Source of the DNA: Acidithiobacillus acidisediminis
Lineage (GTDB): Bacteria; Pseudomonadota; Gammaproteobacteria; Acidithiobacillales; Acidithiobacillaceae
Length of the DNA stretch: 64,000 nt
NCBI RefSeq assembly: GCF_023277115.1
Contig: NZ_JALQCS010000001.1
Coordinates: 2,226,001-2,290,000 of the forward strand
Direction: 5' to 3'
Below are positions 50,634 to 59,765 of the stretch, in pieces. The notes beneath the pieces were generated by a model, which worked only from the letters and a program-made list of their open reading frames with translations, was not told the origin of the DNA and searched no databases. The translations under genes were made by a program, and so were the position numbers. Numbering within the stretch: position 1 is the first letter of the stretch; each line of letters opens with the position of its first letter.

Positions 50634-50814
50634 TTTGTTCTCCTCTTTTTTGGCTTGTATAAATTGGCGATTCGTGTAAGCATTATCTGTGCCATTTGGA
50701 AACCACGCTGCTGCCCTTCGTGAGGCACTAAATGGCGCAGTGAAGTTAGGAGTTTGTGTCCCGCAAGGTACAACAAATATACATTATATTATGATTTAAT
50801 TATTGGAGACGTGT

Positions 50815-51294
50815 ATGAGAAGCTTTGCAAAAATTTTCACAGGTGCTATGGCCACGATGCTTCTGGCGCCTGTAGCGGTTGGAGCGGACTTGTACGTTGA
50901 GACGGTGAATGCACCAATCAAGCAAGTTGCGCCAGAATTGACCCAAGCCTTAGCTGCGCATCACTTCAAGGTTGTAATGCATCTGGATATTTTGAAGAGA
51001 ATTGAAGCGAAGGAAAAAGCGTTGCATATCCCTCATCTCAACAAGGGAAAGTTTACCAATGTGCAGGCCTTTGTATTTTGCAACCCAATGTTTTTCAGTC
51101 AGTTGCTGAATAGTGACTGGAAATCTGCTTCCCTCTGCCCGTTGAGTCTAACAGTATACGGCAAGGATGGATCCACAACCATCGTGTACCCTGAACGCAC
51201 CGCATACGCCCAAAGCACCCCGGCCAACGCAACGGCACAACACATTGACTCTGCAGTCATCTCTGCTCTGAAGTCTATTCCGAAAGCCAGTTGA
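50815..51294 (+). CDS. Exported DUF302-domain protein
   Basis: A 159-aa protein with a signal peptide (IFTGAMATMLLAPVAVGA|DLYV) and a DUF302 core: VETVNAPIKQVAPELTQALAAHHFKVV, then FVFCNPMFFSQLL and SLCPLSLTVYG. DUF302 proteins are common near sulfur and redox genes, but their role is unclear. ATG 50815 has GGAG at 6 nt. A plausible promoter (TTGTGT-N18-TATACA) lies just upstream. It is divergent from the porin gene. Confidence 0.75.
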   Translation: MRSFAKIFTGAMATMLLAPVAVGADLYVETVNAPIKQVAPELTQALAAHHFKVVMHLDILKRIEAKEKALHIPHLNKGKFTNVQAFVFCNPMFFSQLLNSDWKSASLCPLSLTVYGKDGSTTIVYPERTAYAQSTPANATAQHIDSAVISALKSIPKAS

Positions 51295-51554
51295 AATCTG
51301 AGATGTACTGGCAATGACATACATTGCTGGGCCTCTCGAAGAGTCATACGCTACTCGCCGGGAGAACGAAGCGAGCAGTCCCCGACAGGCTACGTGGTAT
51401 GTTGCATCCGCCGAAACGACAGCCGAAGGCTGGGAGTGCAGCAGCGTGCTTTGCCACATGGTGATCGTCGAGTCATAGAAAGATGTGCGCACCCTCTGAA
51501 CCCCAGCGAGGGCGGGACGGTGCGCTGGTAACCAGGACGCCCGGGCCCAATCGG

Positions 51555-51625
51555 TTGCGGTAGGGACAGTAGTTACCCACTGCCCCCGCAGAGATCCGTA
51601 CGCGCGGAATTACTGCATACGGCTC
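51555..51625 (-). ncRNA. Group II intron 3' remnant (domains V and VI)
   Basis: On the minus strand, a 33-nt hairpin from 51625 to 51593 begins GAGCCGTATGC and ends CGTACGGATC, matching the conserved intron domain V. A second hairpin follows (GGGCAGT..ACTGTCCC), then a CTACC-type 3' end, as in domain VI. No maturase gene is present in the 515-nt gap 51295-51809, so the intron is truncated. Confidence 0.55.
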
Positions 51626-51779
51626 TTTCCTTAGTTCATGACGCGAAACATTTGCGATGGACTGGGATGAGACTGTTTACGGAGTAAGGTATCGCTTCTC
51701 TATAGGGCCAAAACGCCGCCAAGACGGTAACCACTCAAACCGCACCGTACTTTCTGTTCTGATTTGGACGTCTTAACCT

Positions 51780-51804
51780 GCTCCTGAATTCACTAATCAG
51801 GAGC
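51780..51804. repeat. Inverted repeat GCTCCTGA-N9-TCAGGAGC
   Basis: Perfect 8-bp arms immediately upstream of the IS66-like fragment; may be an IS end or an operator. Confidence 0.45.
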
Positions 51805-51809
51805 GCGAC

Positions 51810-52022
51810 ATGAACCAGCGATGTAGCCAGAGCAACTGGCAAAGACTGATCAACGATCAAAAGGCCAGCGGCCTGAGCCAGAAGGCATTCTGTGTCCAAG
51901 CTGGCGTAGCAGTGGCGACCTTCCAGTATCGGAAACGCGAGCTGCGGGCCCCCATCGTGGCATCTGACCACGGCTGGGGAAAGGAGACGTTCATCCCATT
52001 ACTTTCGAGCATGACTCGTTGA
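51810..52022 (+). pseudogene. IS66-type orfA fragment
   Basis: A 70-aa ORF: SNWQRLINDQKASGLSQKAFCVQAGVAVATFQYRKREL has the Trp, SGLS..FC and TF.Y+ pattern of IS66-family TnpA (OrfA) proteins. It stops soon after, and no tnpB or tnpC follows, so this is a leftover fragment. Confidence 0.55.
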
Positions 52023-52071
52023 CACGCTTGAGGTGGTCGCAGGCTTACCTCAGATCTCCAACGCCTTTGGC

Positions 52072-53082
52072 CTAATCAATGAGCCGGATTGCATCTGCCA
52101 GTTTTGCAAGCTGCTGCAGAAACGCCTCACGGGCGGACCTCAGCTTTATCTGGAGTGATCCCAAAGCCAAGGTATCCCCGCGGTGTGCTGCCTCCAGTAT
52201 AGCAACGGATAGTTCATGAATCTCCCGATGCGGCTTCTCCAGGGGCGCAAATTCGGTCAGGTGTCCAAAATTCTGCCGTCCGGCGCCATCATACCATTTG
52301 CCCAGTCGGCATTGATGATAATCTACGGGCAGGGGTAGCTCTTGCGGTGTTATCGCATCGCTGCCTTTCTCAGACTCAATTAACGCAACATCAACAAAGT
52401 GGCCATGGGTTTCTGCCGTGGCGTCGAATTGCATGAGGGTGGTCATGATCCGCATGCTGTGGGCCTTCCCTTGCAAGGATTCGACAAAACTCAATACATT
52501 ACTCGCATGGTCCTGCAGCTCCTGATTATGTTTGGCTATTTCCTGTCCCTGTTCCTGTAGGGCAGAAATTCCAGCGTCAATATCCTCGGTAGATGCGCGA
52601 ACCCGGTTCGACAGGTTCCGGACCTCATCTGCAACTACGGCAAAACCCCGCCCATGTTCTCCGGCTCGTGCGGCTTCGATTGCTGCGTTCAGGGCCAGCA
52701 AATTGGTTTGATAGGAAATCTGTTGTATCTCTTGCAGGATGGATCCAATAGCCTGCAATTTCTGATGCAAGGCCAAAACGATTCGTTCATTGTTATGAAT
52801 CACGGTAGCGGTGTTTTTGGAGGCGATCGACATACCCTGGGCGGCCGATTCGATCTCTTCAGCAGAATGATCCACCTGGACGGTGACATTGCGCAATGAC
52901 TCCGCCGTCTTGTGTGCCTTATCTTCCGCTCCCTGCATAACTTGGATACGTTGCACTACAGGATCCAGGATCTCTTGTAGCGTGAAAGGAAGTTCTTCTT
53001 CCCGGGAGGGATTAACGTTCGCCGTACTTCCCAGAATCCCGAGAAGATAGGCTGTGATTTGTGTAGCCAAAGTTTCCTGCAT
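52072..53082 (-). CDS. Soluble methyl-accepting chemotaxis-type protein with CZB domain
   Basis: A 336-aa protein with no membrane segment. The signalling hairpin [37 protein letters not shown] is typical of chemoreceptors. The C-terminal CZB zinc-binding domain (about residues 220-320) has H near [25 protein letters not shown] and KPHREIH. CZB domains sense oxidants or zinc. The N-terminal region is short, so this is a cytoplasmic receptor. No che genes lie nearby. Confidence 0.85.
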   Translation of the reverse strand: MQETLATQITAYLLGILGSTANVNPSREEELPFTLQEILDPVVQRIQVMQGAEDKAHKTAESLRNVTVQVDHSAEEIESAAQGMSIASKNTATVIHNNERIVLALHQKLQAIGSILQEIQQISYQTNLLALNAAIEAARAGEHGRGFAVVADEVRNLSNRVRASTEDIDAGISALQEQGQEIAKHNQELQDHASNVLSFVESLQGKAHSMRIMTTLMQFDATAETHGHFVDVALIESEKGSDAITPQELPLPVDYHQCRLGKWYDGAGRQNFGHLTEFAPLEKPHREIHELSVAILEAAHRGDTLALGSLQIKLRSAREAFLQQLAKLADAIRLID

Positions 53083-53169
53083 GAGTAACGGTCTCCTATC
53101 GATATTTATGCAACAACACTCATGAACCTGCGCATGGTTCTCAGCGTTACAACACGAATGCTCAGCGGA

Positions 53170-53370
53170 TCAGACAATGTTCTGCTTTGGTGGGCACGGT
53201 ACGGTGCCATAGGAACAGAACACACAACAATCACCAGATTTGGGCGAAAGCAGGGCTCCGCAACCCTGGCATTCGTAGAAATGCAGGCAGGAGTCCACGG
53301 GCATGGTTTCTGTCTCGCTGTGCCCACACACTGGGCAGGTGATGATCGATTGCAAAGTGATCCCGCTCAT
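53170..53370 (-). CDS. Small cysteine-rich zinc-type protein
   Basis: A 66-aa protein with several CxxC pairs: TCPVCGHSETETMP, YECQGCG, and SGDCCVFCSYGTVPCPP. This GDCCVFCSYG signature is a conserved small protein often beside heavy-metal or sulfur genes. ATG 53370 overlaps the stop of the P460 gene (ATGA). It is presumably a zinc or metal-binding partner. Confidence 0.75.
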   Translation of the reverse strand: MSGITLQSIITCPVCGHSETETMPVDSCLHFYECQGCGALLSPKSGDCCVFCSYGTVPCPPKQNIV

Positions 53371-53957
53371 TTGGCCACCACCTCGGGATGCTCCTTGAGG
53401 AGAGCCACATAGGCCGGGTTCATCTCCTGCTTGGGGAAAAAGGCCTTCCAGGTGCCCACCGGGAGTAATTGCTGCGGCGGTGGGGCGAACACAAAATCTT
53501 GCTGCCGGACTATGGTGTGACAGGCGATGCAAGACCCTATCTTTCCAAAGGCGACTACGGTGCCATCAGGCTTGTAGGCAGCCATCACCCAGTTCCGATC
53601 CCCTGCATCATACCCGGAAAGCTTCAGCATCGCTGTCACACCGGTCAACTGCTTGTCTACCCCGTAGTTCTCTTTGACCAAAAGACTGTGATTCGCATAT
53701 CGGGAGACGTGGATGATGCCACCGGCCCGAGCAATGGACTGCACTGCGGCGGGATTGGCGAGATCGGTGGTGAAAGCGTCTACCGTGCGGGAACCCACCT
53801 GGAATGGCTGACTCTCTGACATGATGGCGTGGTTCTTCTGAAGAATCTGAATCTCTTGCCAAAAGGCTTGCGCCGTCGGCACGCTCTCCGTGCCGGCCAG
53901 CGCGCTACTCAACCCTAACATCCCGACCGCCATTGACAACCCTAGGATGCTCTTCAT
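53367..53957 (-). CDS. Cytochrome P460-family protein
   Basis: A 196-aa periplasmic protein with signal peptide (GLSMAVGMLGLSSALA|GTE) and one haem-binding motif IGSCIACHTIVRQQDFVF. The segment GYDAGDRNWVMAAYKPDGTV is typical of the P460/haem-binding domain, a group including hydroxylamine- and NO-linked haem proteins. It couples to the small zinc-type protein. SD and start look ordinary. Confidence 0.75.
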   Translation of the reverse strand: MKSILGLSMAVGMLGLSSALAGTESVPTAQAFWQEIQILQKNHAIMSESQPFQVGSRTVDAFTTDLANPAAVQSIARAGGIIHVSRYANHSLLVKENYGVDKQLTGVTAMLKLSGYDAGDRNWVMAAYKPDGTVVAFGKIGSCIACHTIVRQQDFVFAPPPQQLLPVGTWKAFFPKQEMNPAYVALLKEHPEVVAK

Positions 53958-54070
53958 GGATATTCCTCCTTTGCATGCCTTCGCAACTACACCCGACTCC
54001 TACTCCTTGCCGCCTTGAACGATTCAGAGTTGGGAAGGATGGAATCCCCCCGCAGTCGCTCGCAGGCAGG

Positions 54071-54412
54071 CTAGAAATATGCCAACTCATCGGCCGCACT
54101 AATCCAGGCCGACAAGCTTTTCATGGAGCCGGACTGCACACCCGTGGGCAATATGGTTATGCCGTGCCTCTTGAGCGAGCTTCCACAACATTGCACCTCC
54201 AGCCCCAAGTCCAGCAGCTCCCGAAAAAGCCCTAGAGTAGCGGCTCCTCCAGCAAGGTTGTCGGTGCCCAGTAATGTTACTCCATCTCCGACCAGAAACA
54301 GGCGTACAGCCTTATCCTCCGCCAACATGGCCCCGGCGAGGCGAATGGCCGTATCGGCCCGCGGATTTTCTTCGGCGATACTGCTGTGTAGCACGATGAG
54401 TGCGGTAATCAT
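54071..54412 (-). CDS. Cytoplasmic DsrE-like protein
   Basis: A 113-aa protein: ITALIVLHSSIAEENPRADTAIRLAGAML, then VRLFLVGDGVTLL and GLEVQCCGSSLKRHGI. The CC pair at the expected reactive-Cys position fits DsrE/sulfur-carrier proteins. ATG 54412 overlaps the MFS gene stop (ATGA), making it the last gene of the coupled operon. Confidence 0.75.
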   Translation of the reverse strand: MITALIVLHSSIAEENPRADTAIRLAGAMLAEDKAVRLFLVGDGVTLLGTDNLAGGAATLGLFRELLDLGLEVQCCGSSLKRHGITILPTGVQSGSMKSLSAWISAADELAYF

Positions 54413-55710
54413 TCTCCAGCTCCTTGGCGCCAGGAAATGGGATGCGTTTCCTCCACTGCCAGGGCGATCCAGATCGCGGAAACTCCGGTGACGCCGGCCG
54501 TCAACCAGATCGTTGGCAAGGCGGCATCGGCCCACTGCGCAGCGCCACCCAAAAGCAGTCCGCCGATGGCGTACCCCGTATCCCGCCAATAGCGATAGAT
54601 CCCCAAGGTCTTGCCACGCGCCGCCGCGGGTGCCACATCAGCCATCGCCGCGATCAGGTTGGGATAGAGTAACGCCATACCCAGCCCCATGACGGCAGCG
54701 GCGAGCATCCAGGCGACGAAGTGATGGACCAGAGCAATCCCCAGCAGTCCCAGGGTCAATAACAAGAATCCAGACAGGATGGGCACTTTGCGCCCCACGC
54801 GATCGGCAAGGTGCCCGGTCCAAAACTGGCATAGGCCCCAGACCATGGCGTAGCTACCCGTAATCCACCCAATCTGGACGACCCCCTCCCCATGAAAGCG
54901 AAAGTACACCGGCAGCATCACCCAGACCAGCGTGTCTGCAATCTTATTGGCCACCCCACCCTGACAGAGCGCGCGATACGTAGGATCTTGAAACGAGACC
55001 AGGACAAAGCTCTGCCACCGGCTTTCCGGCTGGGTTCTGGCCGAATCCGGATGGAGTGGATGGGATCCTGTCTGTTCCTGATGTTCGGCCCGGGCCCAGG
55101 GCAGGGTATCACGCACCCCAATCAGCACCAGCAAAGCCAAGGCAATCACCAGCAAGGCAAAACCGAGAATCGCCCAGCGGGGACCATAGAGCACCGCCAG
55201 ATAACCGGTGCCCAAACCGGCGAGGCCTACGGCGATATACCCCATAGCTTCGTTGATGCCCACCGCCAGCCCGCGTTGGCGGCTGCCGGCCAGATCGATC
55301 TGGCTGGTCACCGTCATCGTCCAGGTGAAGGCTTGATTGACGCCCAAAAAAACATTGGCGGCAATGACCCACCACCAGTTCGGGGCAAAGAAAATCAGTA
55401 GTGGAATGGGTATACCTGCCAGCCAACCCCAAAACAATACCCGTTTCCGGCCCACCCGATCGGAGAGATCGCCGGCAACAAAATTGAGGATGCCTTTCAC
55501 CAAGCCGAAGGAGACCACAAAACTGGCGAGAAAGAGAAAGGCGTGACTGCTGAGCCCAAAATCCTCCCGCATGGTCGGCAAGACAGTGCGTTCCATGCCA
55601 AGGAGGAGGCCGACGAAAAAGACCTGCGCCGTCTGCAGGGCGAATTGTTGGGAGTTCTGCGTGATACCCTGCGGATATCGCGCCGAGGCTGCAGATGGCA
55701 TGGCATTCAT
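54409..55710 (-). CDS. MFS transporter
   Basis: A 433-aa protein with about twelve membrane helices and a motif-A loop GDLSDRVGRKRV after helix 2, repeated as GHLADRVGRKVP in the second half. It is a major facilitator exporter; the substrate is unknown, though the operon suggests a sulfur compound or toxic anion. ATG 55710 overlaps the arsR stop (ATGA); the longer frame upstream is a shadow. Confidence 0.88.
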   Translation of the reverse strand: MNAMPSAASARYPQGITQNSQQFALQTAQVFFVGLLLGMERTVLPTMREDFGLSSHAFLFLASFVVSFGLVKGILNFVAGDLSDRVGRKRVLFWGWLAGIPIPLLIFFAPNWWWVIAANVFLGVNQAFTWTMTVTSQIDLAGSRQRGLAVGINEAMGYIAVGLAGLGTGYLAVLYGPRWAILGFALLVIALALLVLIGVRDTLPWARAEHQEQTGSHPLHPDSARTQPESRWQSFVLVSFQDPTYRALCQGGVANKIADTLVWVMLPVYFRFHGEGVVQIGWITGSYAMVWGLCQFWTGHLADRVGRKVPILSGFLLLTLGLLGIALVHHFVAWMLAAAVMGLGMALLYPNLIAAMADVAPAAARGKTLGIYRYWRDTGYAIGGLLLGGAAQWADAALPTIWLTAGVTGVSAIWIALAVEETHPISWRQGAGE

Positions 55711-56057
55711 GCCGAATCTTTTTGCGGGAGCTGCACCAGTTCCGCGCGTTGTTGCGTGGTGAGTTCCATTTGTTCCAGAATCAAGCCGCGCACGATCTGA
55801 CAAGTCTCCAGCACCTTGGGACTCGTCAAACGGTAATGACAGAAGGTGCCGCATTTTTCACAGTGGACCAGCCCCCGCGCCTTGAGGACATTGAGGTGCT
55901 GGGAGAGGTTCGCCTTGGCGAGGCCGGTTCGTTCTGCCAACTCTCCGGCACTATATTGTTTCATTCCCAAAAGATGGATGATTTCCAGGCGCTTGGGATG
56001 CGCAAGGGCGGCGAATACCTCGGCAAAGAGGGCGAAACGCACGGTTCCTGTACTCAT
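55707..56057 (-). CDS. ArsR-family repressor
   Basis: A 116-aa winged-helix regulator: LAHPKRLEIIHLL, SAGELAERTGLAKANLSQHLNVLKARGLV. The wing bears CEKCGTFCHYRL, with three cysteines that could sense sulfane sulfur, oxidants or metals, as in BigR/SqrR-type regulators. It is translated with the MBL gene (ATGA overlap) and the MFS gene. It probably represses its own operon through the TTTCG-N7-CGAAA site upstream. Confidence 0.85.
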   Translation of the reverse strand: MSTGTVRFALFAEVFAALAHPKRLEIIHLLGMKQYSAGELAERTGLAKANLSQHLNVLKARGLVHCEKCGTFCHYRLTSPKVLETCQIVRGLILEQMELTTQQRAELVQLPQKDSA

Positions 56058-56791
56058 GCCGCACGCCCGAGATTGGCCGCCACGATCTGTTCCATCTGGG
56101 CGGGTCGTGGCGGGATGCTGGCCACGAGTTCGCGCACAAAGCTTGCGCGATCCATCTGCAAATAGGGGTCCCAGCGCTTCTCGAAGGCCAGGGTAGAACT
56201 GGCCTTGCCTGACAACCCCGCACCACAGACACTCCCTGCCGCGTGTCCGGGGAAGATTTCGAGGGTAGCTGCCAAGGGAAGGATCTTGATCTGCAGGCTC
56301 TCATAGAGCAGGGCCGCCATTTCTTCCGGCGTCCCGCCTAGGTCTGGGCGTCCAACGGCGCCGACGAAGAGGGTGTCTCCCGTCAACAAAAACCAGGGCT
56401 CGGGGCCGCGCCGCTGGTCGGTCACCAACAGACAGATACTGTCCTGCGTGTGCCCCGGAGTGTGCAGAATTTTGGTCTGGACATTCCCGGTTTCCAACAC
56501 TTCACCATCGTGTAAAGCGCGGATTGGAAAGTTGGCCAGATCCTGATCGCTCTCGTGCAAGCAGTAAGGCGCCCCAACTTGCTGCGCCAACTGCCGCCCG
56601 CCGGAGAGATGGTCGGCGTGGAGATGGGTGTCGATGACATAAGAGATGCGCACCCCTTTTTGCTCTGCCTGTTGCAAAAACCAATCCTCGTCGCCCGCGA
56701 CGACATCGACCGCTACCGCGAATCCCTTGCCGCCACAGCCATAGAAATAGGACTGCGTACCATCGGCACCACCGCGCTGTTGAAAAAACAT
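56054..56791 (-). CDS. Persulfide dioxygenase-like MBL-fold protein (ETHE1 type)
   Basis: A 245-aa metallo-beta-lactamase-fold protein. Metal motifs are THLHADHLSGG, HTPGHTQDS and LTGDTLFVGAVGRPDL, with EIFPGHAAG. This set is typical of ETHE1/persulfide dioxygenases, which oxidise glutathione persulfide to sulfite. First gene of the four-gene coupled operon with arsR, MFS and dsrE genes. Confidence 0.85.
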   Translation of the reverse strand: MFFQQRGGADGTQSYFYGCGGKGFAVAVDVVAGDEDWFLQQAEQKGVRISYVIDTHLHADHLSGGRQLAQQVGAPYCLHESDQDLANFPIRALHDGEVLETGNVQTKILHTPGHTQDSICLLVTDQRRGPEPWFLLTGDTLFVGAVGRPDLGGTPEEMAALLYESLQIKILPLAATLEIFPGHAAGSVCGAGLSGKASSTLAFEKRWDPYLQMDRASFVRELVASIPPRPAQMEQIVAANLGRAA

Positions 56792-56801
56792 GGAGCACCT
56801 G

Positions 56802-56818
56802 TTTCGTTAGTTTCGAAA
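56802..56818. promoter_or_regulatory. Candidate ArsR-family operator
   Basis: TTTCG-TTAGTTT-CGAAA, 11 nt upstream of the MBL gene ATG and next to an AT-rich stretch. Its position is right for autoregulation by the ArsR-type protein. Confidence 0.4.
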
Positions 56819-56981
56819 TTTGTAAAATATTGCTGGCACTCACCAGTTGTCAAGGCCGATTCCATCTCCGTTCTACAAATCGAGTATCGTGGCCAGGTTA
56901 TTGCAAAGGCTCTACATCTGAAATCTTCCTGGCATTTCCCAAATCAGACTTCCATCTTGCAATGCGGGGGAATGCATGTAA

Positions 56982-59765
56982 TTAAAAATAATTCTTAATC
57001 CCGCTTGGGGGGAGGGGGGGGGTAGAATTACCATTTGAAAACAATTGGTTGTATTGTTTTACCCAATTTTCGGCTTGATCAGAAGGCATTGGGCGCGCAA
57101 TGGCATAGCCCTGAAAACACTGACACTGGAGCTGGTGAAGCAGCGCGGCATGATCCCAGGTTTCCACCCCCTCGGCAATCACCTCCAGTCCCAGTAAGCG
57201 GGCGCTCGTGACGATCCCAGAGATGATTGCATAGTCCTTGGGATTGTGCAGGATGTCGCGTACAAAACTTTGGTCGATCTTGATGCTGTCGGCGGGGAGC
57301 TTCTGGAGATAGGTCAAAGAGGCGCTTCCTGTACCAAAATCATCCAGTGCCACCCGCACGCCCAGTTGCTGACAACTGAGCAGCACCTGTTGAGCTTTAC
57401 GAAAATCCTGTAATGGGGCAGTTTCCGTCACTTCGATTTCGACCTTCTCTGGAGGAAGTTCCGGATGAGCGTCCAAAGCGGCCTGCAAATCCGAGAGAAA
57501 TGCGGGGTCGAGCAAATGATGAGCACTGATATTCACGGACACTCGCAGATGGACGCCTTGTCGGTGCCATGACTGGTTTTGACGAAAGGCTGTGGCAAAG
57601 ACGAACTGGCCAATCCGCCGGGCCAGGCGTGGAGAATCCAATGCACTGGCAAACGCCGCCGGGGTTAACAGTCCCTGCTGTGGATGATTCATGCGTAGCA
57701 GGGCCTCTACCCCCACCGGGCCACGCTCGGCCTCTACAATGGGTTGGTAGTGTAGGACCAATTGGCCTTGTTCTAGTGCTTCTTCGGTCATTCTGCAGAT
57801 CTCCAAACTACGATCCTGAAATAGCTCCATATCCCTATGAAAGAAAACGTAGGTATCTCTGCCCGCTTCTTTGGCGGCGTAGAGAGCAAGGTCAGCATGC
57901 CGCAACAGCTCTGCGGGGCTATTCTGGTCTTTTGGGAAACAGGTCAGCCCAAGGCTTGCAGAGAGATACACGGTCATTTCCGGCATCTCCAGCGGCGCCC
58001 GTAGGACGTTCAGTATTGCCTGCGCGCGATTTTCTGCCTCTTCGACCGATTGGATCCCGGGGACCAGCAAAGCAAACTCATCGCCGCCCATACGTGCCAC
58101 TACGTCGTTTTCGCGCTGCCATACCAGCAATCTTTGTGCTACTGCCTGCAACAGGGTGTCACCAAAGCCATGGCCGTAGCGATCATTGAGTTGCTTGAAC
58201 CCATCCAGATCCAGAATCCCCACCAGCAGGCTGCCTGAGTATAATGTTTGATCCTGATAATGCTCCAGGCACGCCAGGAACATCCGGCGATTGGGAAGAT
58301 CCGTCAATGCATCATGTGTTGCCTGATAGCGGAGTTTTTCTTGCAACTGCTGGGTCTCTGTCACGTCACGTAGAACCCACACCATACCGGTGTCTCCTCC
58401 TTGCTGGTCGTGAATCAGCTCGGCGCTACGTTCAATCCACCGCTCCTCACCTTGATGATCCAGCACCAGAGCAGGCGGTGGCATAGCCGATTGCCCTTCC
58501 GATGACTCAGATTGTCGAAGAGCGCAACTCTGACTGCATCCTTGCTTATTCTTTTTGCGATCATCCAATGCAAGGATCTGTGACAGCACTTGTCCATAGG
58601 CTTGAGGCACACGAATGCCTAACAGCCGTTCGGCAGCTGGGTTTGCACTGCTAATCCGTCCATCGGCGTCCGTCACGATGACAGCGTCACCGATGCTGCG
58701 CAAGGTCACCTCAGCCCGCTCTTTACTTTCCCACAGCGCCTGTGCCACCCCTTCGCGCTTTCGCTCAGCAGATTGCAGGAAGCGATAGCCCGCAAAACTC
58801 AGCCCCAGCAGTGCCAACAGCCCCCAGAAAGTCCCTTGAAAGATTTGCCACCAACGTGCCCAAAGCGCCGCATAGCCAATTCCGACGCCGGCAACCATCG
58901 GGAATCCAGGGACCCGCACCATGGCGCCCATACGCCACTCGCCGGCAGCCTTTGACAATCCAACAAACGTACCCGACTGCAAGTCAGGATGCGACTGCAG
59001 ATAGCGGACTGCAATACCAGATTGTGGCATAGCGAAGCTAGTTGCCGTTGGCACTGGAAAACGGGCTTCCAGAAACCCGTCTGACTGCAATAAAAACAGA
59101 GAACCAGGGGTTTGGATCGGCAAGCGCTGCCAGGAAGGAAGTCGACCCTGTAGAAGAGGGATCAAGGCCAAGAAGGACGCCCGTCCTTTGGCACCCGACT
59201 GCAGGACCGGCACCATCCAGGTTCCGGAATCCCGTTTGCTTGTTTTGAGTTCCACCGGCGGGGCGACACAGAACTTCGTGCTCAGAAGACAGGCATGTAA
59301 GGCATCTCGCTGTTCTACGGATAATTGCACTTTGTCTGCAGGCGCCGTCTTTGGATGGATCAGCGCCTGCCATAATCCAGCCAAGGTCTTCCCCTCTTGT
59401 CCTGCAGCAACTATCTTCCCGTTCGCAAGAGCCATTCCGACTGCCGCCACATGCGGCTGCATCCGTAGATACTGATGGAGAAGTTTCTGGAGAGGCGATG
59501 GAGCAGTCCCTGACAGATCTTGGCTCTGCTGACGTAGCATGAGCAGGGAAACTTGCAATCCATGCAAATCCGCATGCGTGCTCGTCGCCAGTGCCGCGCT
59601 CAAGGTCAGTAGATTTGCCTCTTCGTGGCGATAGAGTTCCCGCCAAGTCTGCCATCCCCAATAACATCCGGAGGCAAATATCAGTGCGGCAAATCCCAAC
59701 CAGAGACGGAATAGCCATCGTGTCCCAAATGATGGAAGGTATGCCTGCACTGGAGTGCTCAACAC
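56982..59765 (-). CDS. Membrane-bound sensor GGDEF-EAL protein
   Basis: A 927-aa protein with two membrane helices (residues about 17-37 and 305-328) enclosing a periplasmic sensor domain. PAS region at 345-470, GGDEF with intact RMGGDEF near 560, and EAL with intact GVEALLRM near 687, followed by VTETAPL, DDFGTGSAS and EGVET. Both activities look possible. GTG 59765 overlaps the stop of the upstream gene, with GAGAGG before it. Last gene of the c-di-GMP operon; a G-rich run lies at its 3' end. Confidence 0.9.
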   Translation of the reverse strand: MLSTPVQAYLPSFGTRWLFRLWLGFAALIFASGCYWGWQTWRELYRHEEANLLTLSAALATSTHADLHGLQVSLLMLRQQSQDLSGTAPSPLQKLLHQYLRMQPHVAAVGMALANGKIVAAGQEGKTLAGLWQALIHPKTAPADKVQLSVEQRDALHACLLSTKFCVAPPVELKTSKRDSGTWMVPVLQSGAKGRASFLALIPLLQGRLPSWQRLPIQTPGSLFLLQSDGFLEARFPVPTATSFAMPQSGIAVRYLQSHPDLQSGTFVGLSKAAGEWRMGAMVRVPGFPMVAGVGIGYAALWARWWQIFQGTFWGLLALLGLSFAGYRFLQSAERKREGVAQALWESKERAEVTLRSIGDAVIVTDADGRISSANPAAERLLGIRVPQAYGQVLSQILALDDRKKNKQGCSQSCALRQSESSEGQSAMPPPALVLDHQGEERWIERSAELIHDQQGGDTGMVWVLRDVTETQQLQEKLRYQATHDALTDLPNRRMFLACLEHYQDQTLYSGSLLVGILDLDGFKQLNDRYGHGFGDTLLQAVAQRLLVWQRENDVVARMGGDEFALLVPGIQSVEEAENRAQAILNVLRAPLEMPEMTVYLSASLGLTCFPKDQNSPAELLRHADLALYAAKEAGRDTYVFFHRDMELFQDRSLEICRMTEEALEQGQLVLHYQPIVEAERGPVGVEALLRMNHPQQGLLTPAAFASALDSPRLARRIGQFVFATAFRQNQSWHRQGVHLRVSVNISAHHLLDPAFLSDLQAALDAHPELPPEKVEIEVTETAPLQDFRKAQQVLLSCQQLGVRVALDDFGTGSASLTYLQKLPADSIKIDQSFVRDILHNPKDYAIISGIVTSARLLGLEVIAEGVETWDHAALLHQLQCQCFQGYAIARPMPSDQAENWVKQYNQLFSNGNSTPPLPPSGIKNYF

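Noticed and set aside
51735-51971. 78-aa minus-strand ORF
   Set aside because: Antisense to the IS66-like fragment, with no ribosome site or family pattern.
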